A stretch of 20,669 nucleotides of DNA from Hepatocystis sp. ex Piliocolobus tephrosceles. Lineage: Eukaryota > Apicomplexa > Aconoidasida > Haemosporida > Plasmodiidae. The stretch covers positions 1 to 20,669 of the forward strand of contig CABPSV020000266.1 of assembly GCA_902459845.2 (NCBI GenBank), in the 5' to 3' direction. This document shows, piece after piece, positions 1-9,915 of the stretch (position 1 is the stretch's first letter; each line of letters starts with the position of its first letter). A program made the position numbers and the translations under genes. The notes below the pieces were generated by a model. It made no database searches. It was not told the origin of the DNA and worked only from the letters and a program-made list of their open reading frames with translations.

Positions 1-110
1 ACATTAAATATTCATAGCGTCATAATTAGAACGTTACAAAAGATGAACTAACACAAAAAGGAGTCAGTATCAAATATACAACATATGTATGTATATACTT
101 TTATGTATAT

Positions 111-136
111 ATTTTTTTTTTTTTTTTTTTTTTTTT
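111..136. repeat. Poly(T) tract upstream of the REXO1-like gene
   Basis: An uninterrupted run of T follows a (TATG/TATA)-rich stretch. It is typical of Plasmodium upstream DNA. The first 110 bases of the window show no gene. Confidence 0.85.
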
Positions 137-164
137 AAACTTTCATGTTTTAACTCTTTCTATC

Positions 165-249
165 ACATCATTGTAGCATTTACATCATTGTAGCATTTAC
201 ATCATTGTAGCATTTATATCATTGTAGCATTTATATCATTGTAACATTT
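165..249 (+). repeat. Five tandem 17-bp units in the 5' leader of the REXO1-like gene
   Basis: Units of the form ACATCATTGTAGCATTT begin at 165, 182, 199, 216 and 233. The first three are identical, the fourth has AT for AC at positions 1-2, and the fifth also has GTAACATTT at its end. The array stops 7 bases before the ATG at 257, so it would form the last part of the 5' leader. The 17-bp period is not a multiple of three and the array is not coding in the gene's frame. Confidence 0.9.
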
Positions 250-256
250 TTGCATA

Positions 257-2621
257 ATGAGAAAAAAAAAAAATTCAAAACAGAGTAAAAAAATGGCCAA
301 ACGAAGATATAAATCTGGAAAAGAAAAGAGCAAGAAGAAGCAGAGGGTGAATGAACATATCACCACTAATAGAGATATTAACAATAATAACGATAGTAAC
401 AATAATAGCGATATTAACAATAATAACGATAGTAACAATAATAGCGATATTAACAATAATAACGATAGTAACAATAATAATAACAATAATAACAATAATA
501 ACAACAGTAACAACAGTAACAGTAGTAATAATGACATAAATAGGAAAATAAAAGTATCCATTTTTAATAACAGGTATATATTTTTGAAAGATATCCATAA
601 TTTTATTATAAATTTAAGAATCAATAAGAATATTGTAGAAAATAATATGTTTGAAATAAAAAATAATGATGTTTTAAATAATTTAATTATTGTTGTTATT
701 CCTAATTTGTCTAGCACTTATATTAGGGATATAGAAACAAACAATGTATTTACAAAACTTAAAAGAAATAATAATTTTAAGAAATTACATTCAGAGAATG
801 TAATAGTAAATCAGAAAAGCAATTTACTTTCAAAAATATTGAATGTGGCTGTAAAAACAAAAATAAATACTAATAATAACAAATATGGATGTCTGGATAT
901 AAATAATTTTTTATTAACAGAAGAACAACTACGTACGTTTCATTACCCTATGAAAGATACATCTGAATATATAAACTTTAATAATATACCCTATGTGGAA
1001 CGAAAAATAAAAATAAATAATATTAATGAATATTTAAATAAAAGTATGAATAGCACAAATACGATCAATATATATAAATATATGCTTGGGGAGTTAGACT
1101 GTGAAGATCAGTCTAATTTGTTGTTTATACAGGACACAAACAAAGAAATAGAAAATGAAGAAATAAAAAATGAAGAAATAAAAAATGAAGAAATAGAAAA
1201 TGAAGAAATAAAAAATGAAGAAATAAAAAATAAAGAAATAAAAAATAAAGAAATAAAAAATAAAGAAATAAAAAATAAAGAAATAAAAAATAAAGAAATA
1301 AAAAGTAAAGAAATAGAAGATCTGAATAGTGAAAAATTGTATAATAGTAGCAGTATATTTACAAATGAACAGGTAATAGATGTAGATAGCAGATTTGATT
1401 CGACATATGAAAAAATAGAAGAAACTGATAAAAAGGTATTTACAAATGAAAATATAAAATTATACACTGGTATATTAAACAGAATTTTATTTTTATCAGC
1501 AAAAAATAAAAAGAAACAAAATAAAAAAAAAAATAAAAAAAATATGACTGTATCGAATGATAAAGATGGTTGTAACAATACTTTGAATAATGATTTATTA
1601 GAAATTAAAAAAGAAGTATTTCATAAAATGAATAATAATAATAATAATAATAATAATATCATGTCGGATGTTTTGGATGGCCATTCCTCAAATGGCGACC
1701 TTCCAAATGGAGACCTCTCAAATGGAAACCTGATACATGGAATTAATTGTTTGAGTAAAAAAAATGTTGATAATACTAATGACCAAGTAGAAAATGAAAA
1801 ATACGAATCGGGAATTGTAGCGGAAGAAAAAAAAACAGGTGTGACAGACGTAGAAGACGTAAAAGACGAAACAGACGTAAAAGACGAAACAGACGAAATT
1901 GATGAAGAAGACGAAATAGACGAAACAGACGAAATAGACGAAACAGACGAAATTGATGAAGAAGACGAAATTGATGAAGAAGAAAAAAAAGAGAAAAAAA
2001 AAGATAATATAAACAATGAAAAAAATAGTTGTAATGGTTACTTAAACGAAGAATATATTAAAGATAATGGGGTACAAATTAAAAAAGTAAACATATCACC
2101 ATCTTCCCCACCCACTAATATATTAGAATATTTTGATTTAAACAACATTTTTAGTATTGATTGTGAAATGTGCGAAACTGTGGGAAATAAAAAAGAATTA
2201 ACAAAAGTTACTGTTGTAGATGCATATATGAATATTTTATATGATTCATATGTTTTACCTGACAATAAAATAACAGACTATTTAACAAAGTATTCAGGTA
2301 TTAATAAAAAAACGTTACAAAATGTAACTACTAAATTGAAAGACGTACAACAACATTTAAAAAAAATTTTTAATTCGAAATCGATACTTGTTGGTCACTC
2401 TTTAGAAAACGATCTCCATGCTTTAAATATTGTTCATAATTATGTAGTTGATACTTCGGTAATTTATTCATATACAAAAACTCATTACTGTAAACCATCT
2501 TTACTTAACTTGGCAAAAAAGCATTTAAACATTATTATGAATAGAAAATATGGTCACAATTCGATTGATGATGCACGGATAGCTATGTTCCTTGCGTTAA
2601 AAAAAGTAAAAAAAAAAAAAA

Positions 2622-2653
<32 letters not shown>

Positions 2654-3622
2654 TGCTTTTTAGTACATCCACACTCCGTTAACACATACTTATGCCCAAT
2701 ACTTATATGTTCATTTTTTTTTTTTTTTTTTTTTTTTATGATTTTTTTACAGATTTCTGAATTCGACTATACTGGATACGATTATGAATTTCACTCACTT
2801 CCTCATTTCCTCGATAAAAATGAATACAAACATGTTAAAGGTAATGAACTTAAAGTTGATGAATTATCGTTTAAACATATGAAAAATATGTGTATATATG
2901 ATTCTGAAAATAAGTATATTTATGAAAATACATATAAATATATGTTAAGAAATTGTTATCACTGTGCATGTGAGAGTGATGTAGAATGTGTGAATAACAC
3001 AATAGACAATATAAAAAATAATAATAATAAAATTAAAAATTATTTACTAATATTAAGAGATTATGAAAACTTATGTAATGAAAAAATATATCAATGTGTT
3101 AAAAAAGCTAATACAGAAAACTATGAAATAAAAAAAGATGAAATGTTGTATGATATACCAACTAAAGTTGAAACAGATAATGTTTTAAAAAAATTAAGTA
3201 CAAATATAGAAAATTTATATAATAATATGAATTGCAATGATATTTTAATTTTGTTGTCTTTTAATAATAATTATTTAGCTCTTGAAAAAATAAATGAAAC
3301 TATTTATTTAGCTAATAATATTTTTTATCAAAATTATGATATAAATATGAAATTGAATGAAATCGAACATAAAATAAAAAAAGTGGAAAAAATGATTGAA
3401 TATAAAAAAAAAAATAATAAGATATATAATTTACATTTTTATGAATTTCAACTTTTATTATATAATTATGATAAACACATTCTTAATTACTTAAATCAAA
3501 ATAAAACAACAGATAGTAATGTATATATTATGAATTTAATTATGAATTTGAGGTATAGCTTATGTGATGGACCTATCAAAAAAAATACGAACGGATGGTT
3601 TTCTATCTTATTGAATAATTGA
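257..3622 (+). CDS. REXO1/Rex1-type DEDDh 3'-5' RNA exonuclease, two exons (257-2605, 2753-3622), 1072 aa
   Basis: Joining 257-2605 to 2753-3622 gives 1072 residues. Residues 632-783 form a DEDDh exonuclease domain: Exo I D635-C-E637-M, Exo II H714-S-L-E-N-D719-L, and Exo III Y-G-H767-N-S-I-D-D772-A. Between them the text (VTVVDAYMNILYDSYVLPDN, then KYSGI) closely resembles human REXO1 and yeast Rex1/Rnh70, which trim 3' ends of 5S rRNA and tRNA precursors; this is therefore the inferred role, probably nuclear. The first ~50 residues are very basic (KKKNSK, KRRYKSGKEKSKKKQR), fitting a nuclear or nucleolar signal. The rest of the N-terminal half is mostly low complexity: Asn/Asp/Ser repeats, 12 NEEIK-like units, an Asn run and an acidic DETDEIDEE block. 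The exon 2 product (289 residues) is not recognised. The start is fixed by an in-frame TAA at 242-244. It is unrelated to the Plasmodium exported protein also called REX1. Confidence 0.88.
377..525 (+). repeat. 36-bp coding minisatellite (Asn/Asp/Ser) in the REXO1-like gene
   Basis: A 12-codon unit reading INNNNDSNNNSD starts at 377, 413 and 449. The first two copies are complete and the third decays into a plain AAT/AAC run and then Asn-Ser pairs. It encodes a disordered insert right after the basic N-terminus. Confidence 0.85.
1139..1318 (+). repeat. Twelve 15-bp units encoding N(E/K)EI(K/E) in the REXO1-like gene
   Basis: Twelve consecutive five-codon units, exactly 180 bases, run in frame. 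Early units read NEEIK or NEEIE and later ones NKEIK, differing by single G/A changes. The product is a highly charged segment with a five-residue period and is probably an extended helix or disordered. Confidence 0.88.
1843..1998 (+). repeat. Acidic Asp/Glu/Thr repeat region in the REXO1-like gene
   Basis: Imperfect repeats of GAC-GAA-ACA-GAC and GAC-GAA-ATT-GAT-GAA-GAA encode DETDEIDEE-like units, ending in a Glu/Lys stretch. This places an acidic tract about 65 residues before the exonuclease domain. Confidence 0.8.
2606..2752 (+). other. Intron of the REXO1-like gene (147 bp, phase 0)
   Basis: The donor is GTAAAA at 2606, at the end of the exonuclease domain (...FLALKK). The acceptor is TTTTTTACAG, ending at 2752, after a long poly(T) tract. 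The join is phase 0 and links ALKK to ISEFDYTGYDYEF with the frame open. The interior is almost pure poly(A) followed by poly(T), with only about 60 bases of mixed sequence between. A second GTAAAA lies 20 bases downstream at 2626 but would shift the frame. Confidence 0.82.
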
Positions 3623-3643
3623 ATAATTGGATAATAGTTTTAT

Positions 3644-3644
<1 letters not shown>

Positions 3645-3680
<36 letters not shown>
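3645..3680. repeat. 36-base poly(T) tract just after the REXO1-like stop codon
   Basis: An uninterrupted T run starts 22 bases after the stop codon. It lies within the presumed 3' untranslated region of the upstream gene. Confidence 0.85.
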
Positions 3681-3816
3681 CTTAACATACAACTGGAAAA
3701 AATAAATGCAAGTTAAACCAAGCTAAACAGAAACAACTGTGTCAATTTATAAGGAGTATCTAAACATTTACCCCCAAAGTCACGCTCAAAGTAATTGTTA
3801 GCTCACATATGTACAC

Positions 3817-3865
3817 ATATATGTATGAACATACCATATATGTATGAACATACCATATATGTATA
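3817..3865. repeat. Tandem 19-bp repeat, two full copies and one partial
   Basis: The unit ATATATGTATGAACATACC occurs at 3817-3835 and 3836-3854, identical, followed by an 11-base partial copy. The unit contains an imperfect inverted element (GTATG...CATAC). Confidence 0.88.
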
Positions 3866-3985
3866 CTTTTATAGAAAATACGTCTCTTAATGTATATAAA
3901 GCCTTGTTTTGTTTTTTCTTGTCTTTTTTTTTATTTTCTTCTCTCCTGTACATGTTATTAATTGTATACAAAGCACAGTATGTGC

Positions 3986-4021
<36 letters not shown>

Positions 4022-4394
4022 AGTATGTATGTATGGCCTTTTTTTTTACATTCGCATTGTTATAGTGACATGCACAAAAAAAATTAAAAGCAGTGAGCGT
4101 GTAAAATGTAAGCGAAAAGTAAGGGGCAAATTTTTAAGTGTAGAATAAGAAGCAGTGTATTGAGCAAAATAAGAACATAAATAAATTAGGGGGAAAAAAC
4201 GGCCATAATTTCTTTTATTTTAATGTGTATAACTTCTTTTTTTTTTTTAATTATTTGAATTGCTTTTCAAGTTTGTTTATCACTGTTTTATATTTTTTGC
4301 CCAAAACATAACAAAATAGAAAAAAAAAAAAAATTAAAAAGTCATAGATTTAATAAATATATTTTATATTGTTTTAACAAATTATAAAATTCTT

Positions 4395-4430
4395 TTTGTC
4401 ACATTTGTCACGTTTGTCACATTTGTTACA
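4395..4430. repeat. Four tandem 9-bp units TTTGTCAC(A/G)
   Basis: Units at 4395, 4404, 4413 and 4422 read TTTGTCACA, TTTGTCACG, TTTGTCACA and TTTGTTACA. They are followed by poly(T) and sit about 600 bases upstream of the TRIP4-like start codon. Whether a protein binds here is unknown. Confidence 0.8.
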
Positions 4431-4687
4431 ATTTTTTTTTTTTTTTTTTTTTTTATCACCATTTAAATTTTTAATTATTACGTTTTTTATATACTTTATT
4501 GTAACGTATTTTTTTTTTTTTTATTATTTTCTCTTCTACTCCAACAAACAAACATACAGTTGGAACTACTTATACTTATTATAACGGGGCTTTGTTTTGG
4601 CAGTCATGGCAAAAAAAAAAAATAAATAAAAATAAAAAAAAATAAAAAAAAAAAAAAATTAAATATTAGGCAACGAAAAAAAAAAAG

Positions 4688-4724
<37 letters not shown>

Positions 4725-4808
4725 CGCTGAAAGATATATAAAAAATTTACATAAAACATTTTGTGCTTATGTATAGTCAATTTTTTTTTTTTTTGTTTTT
4801 TTTTTTTT

Positions 4809-4840
<32 letters not shown>

Positions 4841-5030
4841 TTCTTGTTTGGTCATTTGTCATTTTTTTAACAGTAACAAAGTACAAAAGTATCATGCGTA
4901 CGTGTGAACTTAAGTATGTATATATGTATATGCATACTGTGTCTTAATCTGTGCATATCCAGCTCTCTACAATAAATACGTACATGTATGTGTACACTTT
5001 CAGTAAAACAAAAAAAATACTTAAAAAACT

Positions 5031-6509
5031 ATGAATGACAATAACAGTAAATACGCAAAATATTTGAGGAAAAAAATATTAAAATTTTTTAATTTAAAAA
5101 GTGAAGACTTAGATTTAAGTTACATAGAATCTCTTATAAAATGTGAAAATGATGATTTGTTTAATTCTATTTATTTAATAAATGATTCTATTTATATAAA
5201 TAATGAAAATACAAAATATTCCAGTGATGATGTTAAACAATTTACTTCTGATCTTGTAGAAGCTAGGGTAAAATTTTTTGAATCAAACAATGGACATTCT
5301 AAAAAAAACAAAAATAATAAAGAGTATGATGAAAAGTGCTCGAATAATAATAATAATAATAATAACCTTAACCAAGATAATAATATTAAACGGTTTATGA
5401 ATAATGAAAAAAATGAAAAAGTAAAAAAAGACGAGCAGGACCTAAAGCAAAACAAAAACAAAAGTCCAAAGCAAAACCAAAAACAAAACCAAAAACAAAA
5501 CCAAAAACAAAACCAAAAGCAAAACCAAAACAAAAACCAAAACAAAAACAAAAACAAAAACCAAAGCCCAGACCCAAAACAGAAATCGAACTCAGAAGAG
5601 AAAACAAAACAGCATTTATCGTCACATACTCTTATGCGAGCAAATAAAAACACACAGATTAGAGAAGAATTAAATCGTTCCAGTTCATCACTTAAAAAAA
5701 TTATAAATGAAAATAAAAAAAAACTATTTAAAAAAATAGATGAACAGAATTATAGTGGTAATAATAAAGTTAATACGCAATATATGAATGAAACAAAGAC
5801 CAGAAATGGAGAAATACAAATAGATAAAAAAAACAAAAACTGTAAGAATGAATTAAATGAAGATACATATCAAGAAGAAATGACAAATGAAAAGTATGAA
5901 GGTGAAGAATATTTTTCTTTTTTCAATTTAAAAAATAATTCTTTAAAATCAGCTATAGAATGGATCATTAATGACAGTAATAAAAAGGATGATAAAGAAG
6001 AAAATGAACTTACTCAAAAAAAATCTAAAAAAAAAAAAACAAATATTCAAATATGTTTATGTAATGGTAAATATCATGAACTATATGCTAATTGTCTAAT
6101 ATGTGGTAAAAGTTTTTGCAACAAAATAAAATATCAAGATTGTATTTTTTGTAATAATAAATTATATGATATTACTATTATAAATAATTTATTTTTACTT
6201 AATCAAGATGAACAAAATAATACAGATAAAAAAATCATTAATTCTGTAAAAAAGTCAAATTTGTTTTTTTATAAATATTATTTCGATCATACTAATAGTT
6301 ATTTGAAACAAGGTTATATTTGCACATCTACTTAGGTTGTTTTTTTTTTTTTTTTTTGTATATCCATTTGGGTTGTTTTTTTTTGTTAATTTAAAATATT
6401 GAGTTAGTGGAGTTATACAATATATGTGACAATTTTATATACTGTATTGTGAGTGTATAAACGTGTTTTATGAGTAATATCAATATGCATACACATGTAT
6501 ATATAGAAA

Positions 6510-6576
<67 letters not shown>

Positions 6577-6915
6577 GCTTATTCATCTTCCTTTTTACAG
6601 CAATTGACTTAAGAGATATTATGATAAAAAACTCACATGACTCAGAAAAAACCAAAATTGTTGATGATAGTTTAGATTGGTTTGAAGAAGATATAAGAAC
6701 AACTTTTGCGAATGAAGACATTAACTATTTGCATTATAATAAAAAAATAAAACTTGAAATAATTAATAAATATCACGAAATGTTTGAAAATCACTTCGGT
6801 AACAATAGCCTATACACATATATAATTTGTATGCACAAATGCGTTTTTCTTTTTTTTTTTTTTTTTTTTTGCTCACATAAACTTTTTTGTTTTCGTTTTT
6901 TTTTTTTTTTTTTCC

Positions 6916-6959
<44 letters not shown>

Positions 6960-7412
6960 TCATACGTATGTAATGACAAAACTATAGGCGAAGTCAACAT
7001 AGACTTAGATTTTAAAAATGAGCAGATAACAGAAGGTATAGACATTAAAAAAATAGAAGAATTTAATGAATTTTTAAACAGTAAAGAAGAGGAATATAGA
7101 AACAGTATAAAAAATGAACAAAATCAAACAACGGTTGACTCTTTTAAGAATAATATAAATAAAAAGGAAAAATATGATACAAAATATATTGATATGTTGA
7201 GGAAGCTTTTTTTTAAAAACAATGATGTAAAGTTTAATGATTGTAATACAAATCTACGTGAAATAAAATATGACCAACAAAAAAATGCAACACATGGTAA
7301 TAAATATAAGTATAATGTTTTTAACACAGACGACCATATACATAAGGATATAGATAATGAAATGGATAAGGATAAGGACGATGAGTACAACGATGAATTT
7401 TTATACCTATAA
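5031..7412 (+). CDS. TRIP4/ASC-1/Rqt4-like C2HC5 zinc-finger protein, three exons (5031-6312, 6601-6798, 6988-7412), 634 aa
   Basis: The joined product is 634 residues. The N-terminus (about 8-85) resembles the helical start of TRIP4. Residues 342-374 are a complete C2HC5 zinc finger: C342, C344, H349, C355, C358, C363, C371, C374, with the diagnostic NCLICG as in human TRIP4. Exon 2 carries the family motif around 446-455 (KIVDDSLDWF; human has VIDDESDYF), and the exon 2/3 join rebuilds GEVNIDLDF (human KKVTIDFAG). There is no ASCH domain, as in yeast Rqt4. Family members belong to the ASC-1/RQT complex, which splits collided ribosomes; a cytosolic role on stalled ribosomes is inferred. Residues about 95-190 are a Lys/Gln/Asn low-complexity insert. 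The start is supported by an in-frame TAA at 5022-5024. The C-terminal ~130 residues are charged and unrecognised. Confidence 0.87.
5340..5372 (+). repeat. AAT-rich trinucleotide run encoding poly-Asn in the TRIP4-like gene
   Basis: A run of mostly AAT codons encodes NNNNNNNN inside the low-complexity insert between the N-terminal helical part and the zinc finger. Confidence 0.75.
5448..5572 (+). repeat. CAAAAC/CAAAAA repeat encoding Lys-Gln-Asn-Gln units in the TRIP4-like gene
   Basis: Imperfect 6- and 12-base units encode KQNQ repeated several times, then KNQNKNKN. The region is A and C only, with almost no T or G on the coding strand, which gives it a very different look from flanking exon sequence. 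Confidence 0.85.
6313..6600 (+). other. Intron 1 of the TRIP4-like gene (288 bp, phase 1)
   Basis: The donor is AAG|GTTATAT at 6313 and the acceptor CTTTTTACAG ends at 6600. One base (G) from exon 1 and CA from exon 2 make an Ala codon (residue 428), so the join reads SYLKQ-A-IDLRD. Unspliced RNA would read GYICTST and stop at 6333-6335, before the conserved IVDD motif. The interior contains poly(T), a mixed stretch and 58 bases of pure (AT)n just before the acceptor. Confidence 0.82.
6515..6572. repeat. (AT)29 microsatellite inside intron 1 of the TRIP4-like gene
   Basis: A pure AT dinucleotide run of 58 bases ends 28 bases before the splice acceptor. It is the longest dinucleotide tract in the window and is likely length-polymorphic. 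Confidence 0.9.
6799..6987 (+). other. Intron 2 of the TRIP4-like gene (189 bp, phase 1, stop-free)
   Basis: The donor is CG|GTAACA at 6799 and the acceptor ACTATAG ends at 6987. G from exon 2 plus GC from exon 3 gives Gly494, producing HFGEVNIDLDF, which matches the TRIP4 family where the unspliced reading does not. The intron is 63 codons long with no in-frame stop, so unspliced RNA would stay in frame and add a Phe-rich segment. Its interior is mostly poly(T). Splicing is therefore inferred from homology and composition, not forced by a stop codon. Confidence 0.75.
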
Positions 7413-7435
7413 GATTATACGCACATATATATACA

Positions 7436-7466
<31 letters not shown>

Positions 7467-7621
7467 CTATATATATGTGCACCTGTTTCCTTATGTTTGT
7501 TTTATATTTACTATATTGAAATATCCTGCTTAGATATATATTTATTGTATAAAGAGTATATGTAAATTAATTTCATTTTTTTTGTTTATTTTTTTACCTA
7601 TTCGATTTGTCCTTTTTAAGC

Positions 7622-7623
<2 letters not shown>

Positions 7624-7671
<48 letters not shown>
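7624..7671. repeat. 48-base poly(T) tract in the convergent gap
   Basis: An uninterrupted T run lies 211 bases after the stop codon of the TRIP4-like gene. Confidence 0.9.
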
Positions 7672-7861
7672 CACATCATAAACTCGTTACGTATTTGAAA
7701 TGATTAATAAAAGTTTGTTCTGTATATACCCATATGGTACTTTTTTTATTTTTTTTTTTTATACAATGTCATTAACAAAATATGTTTTTTTTTTTTATTT
7801 GTTTTTTTTGTTTTTTTGTTTTTATATGAATAAGCTCATACTCATAGAGTAAGAATAAATT

Positions 7862-7877
7862 AAGTTCGTTCGAACTT
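7862..7877. other. Perfect short inverted repeat AAGTTCG-TT-CGAACTT in the convergent gap
   Basis: Seven-base arms are separated by two bases (or six-base arms around a GTTC loop), followed directly by (AT)n. It could form a small hairpin in either transcript between two convergent genes. A 3'-end role is only a guess. Confidence 0.45.
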
Positions 7878-8598
7878 TATATATATATATATATATTTAT
7901 AACTGAAAATAAATTACTATTATGAGTAATATCGGCAATAGTAATGCGTACATACATACATATACACACACAAGTACAAGTAAACGTACAAGCACATGTA
8001 AATATATACATATATATATAGCTGGAAAAAGTTATAATTATAAAATTGTAAAAAAAAAAAAAAAAAAAACACACACATGAATAAATAAAAAAATATGTAA
8101 ATATATATATATATATATATATATGGATAAAATGAAGGATTCCAATGATCAATGAAATTTACGTATTATAACTTTAATTCAATTCCAAGAGCTTTATATG
8201 TACACATGTATGTTGTTACATCGGTATTTTTTTTTTTTTTTTTTATTATTTATTTATGCATATTTTTATGTTTCCAATGTGTTTGTTACTGATGTTATGG
8301 TGTGTGGTAGGTTCATATGTTTACGCTATACATATATTATGTACATTTTTTTTTTTTTTTTTTTTTTTTTTTATTTTACTTATCGTGCTGGTATATGTAT
8401 TATATGTATATATACGTGATCTTTTGTTCATTATATTACTTTTTTTATTTAATTGTTTATTTAGTTTAGTTTATTTTATTTTTTTTTTTATTTTTAATAT
8501 GTATTTCCTAATATGTATACGCATATGTCCCTTATATATATATATATATATATTAATATATGTTAGTCCATACGGATCTTAAAAAAAAAAAAAAATAA

Positions 8599-9861
8599 CT
8601 AACTGTTGTGTATGTCTTCACTTATAGATACATTGTCATCCGCATTGTTTCTATCATTATAGTTTTGGTTGTTTATTAATCTTTCATAGTCTGTTATATT
8701 ATTATATGTAACCATATTTCTATTATTATTTATAGTACTCATATTACCATGATAATTTGCGTAATTTATTTTATGTAATAAATCATCTGTGTTGTAATCA
8801 CCGATATTGCTGTTACTACTACTGTTGCTATTGCTTTTGTTGTTACCACTATTGTTACTGTTACTACTTGTACTACTGTTTCTGTTATTATGAGTAAGAT
8901 TATTTTTAATTGTTTTTGGGTCTTTTACATTAGTACCAGGATATATTACATTTTTTATATTTCTATGTATTATATGTTTATCGTACAAATTATTAACAAA
9001 TGGTGGATTATTGTTGTTATGACCATGGTTGTGTGTTGAGTTATTATCATTATTATTTTGATTTGAGTTTGTACTGTTGTTTGTATTCATAGAATATCCT
9101 AAACTATTTCGTATATTCGAATTAATTTTCAAATTATTATTTGTATTATTTATTAGTCCCCCTATGTCGTTATTATTATTACTATTACTATTTCCGTTAT
9201 TAATATTATTAAGCATGCCTATATCAAGTATATAATTTTCATTTACATTTTTTGTTAAATTATAATTATTAGTTTGGTGGGTGTTATTTAAACTATTTAA
9301 GGAAATTCCTCCAGGTATATTACTAGTATTACTACTACTACTGTTACTAGTAGTACTACTAATACTACTACCCTTTGGATTGTTATCAAGAAACATGCCG
9401 ACATGTGAAGAAGTACTTCCACAACTGTTCATTAACCCCATATTATTACTACTGTTATTACCACTGTTATTACTACTGTTATTACCACTGTTATTACTAC
9501 TGTTATTACCACTGTTATTACTACTGTTATTACCACCGTTACTACTACTGTTTTTATTACTGTTATTATTACTGTTATTATTATTACTACTAGTGGTACT
9601 ACTAGTGGTACTACTACTATTATTATTACTGTTGTTTTGATCAAATTTTTTTTTTTCATTTAACAAGTTAAAATTAATAAAATTAACATTTGGTACTAGA
9701 TTCATATTATCATCATAAAAATTAATAGGTCTCGGGAATCCATGATTTATATTATTCATATTTGCAATATTATCATGTATATAATTTAAATTGTTTTGTT
9801 GCATATATAACTGTTCATTAAACGAGTTTAAAAAATCAGTATTCATTTTATTATTTATTAT

Positions 9862-9915
<54 letters not shown>

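Larger units (their letters stand above)
3623..5030. other. Intergenic region between the REXO1-like and TRIP4-like genes; no gene seen
   Basis: These 1.4 kb should hold the 3' end of the upstream gene and the promoter and 5' leader of the downstream one. They contain a 36-base poly(T) (3645-3680), two 19-bp repeats (3817-3854), four 9-bp units (4395-4430), (AT)n at 3990-4018 and 4691-4722, and several poly(T)/poly(A) tracts near 4430-4840. Open frames across the tracts are low-complexity artefacts. The most mixed-sequence stretches are 3690-3800, 4065-4200 and 4860-5030; none resembles a tRNA or other RNA I recognise. Confidence 0.7.
7413..8598. other. Convergent intergenic region between the TRIP4-like gene and the giant gene; no gene seen
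   Basis: This gap must contain both 3' untranslated regions. It holds a (GTAT)n run (7445-7466), a 48-base poly(T) (7624-7671), a short perfect hairpin (7862-7877), (AT)n at 7878-7896, 8101-8124 and 8533-8552, and several poly(T)/poly(A) runs. Small open frames at 7877-8152 and 8198-8582 translate to Ile/Tyr/Phe-rich microsatellite text and are not supported as genes. Confidence 0.7.

Noticed and set aside
3798..4065. Small open frames on both strands around 3.8-4.06 kb
   Set aside because: They consist of (AT)n-encoded Ile/Tyr runs and poly(T)-encoded Phe, with no conserved motif, overlapping each other.
4396..4855. Phe-rich + strand and Lys-rich - strand frames
   Set aside because: They are translations of homopolymer tracts only.
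5192..5653. - strand frame rich in Phe, Trp and Cys
   Set aside because: It is the complement of the Lys/Gln/Asn repeat in exon 1 of the TRIP4-like gene.
7877..8582. Small Ile/Tyr/Phe-rich frames in the convergent gap, possible membrane peptides
   Set aside because: The sequence is microsatellite text. There is no start context, splice structure or complex segment to support a gene.
9432..9560. Regularly spaced repeats resembling a CRISPR-like array
   Set aside because: Repeats are directly adjacent with no unique spacers and lie in frame in a eukaryotic coding sequence.
9281..9640. + strand Leu-rich and Tyr/Cys-rich frames that could look like membrane proteins
   Set aside because: They are antisense of AAT/AGT/AAC codon repeats; the apparent hydrophobicity is an artefact of the complement.
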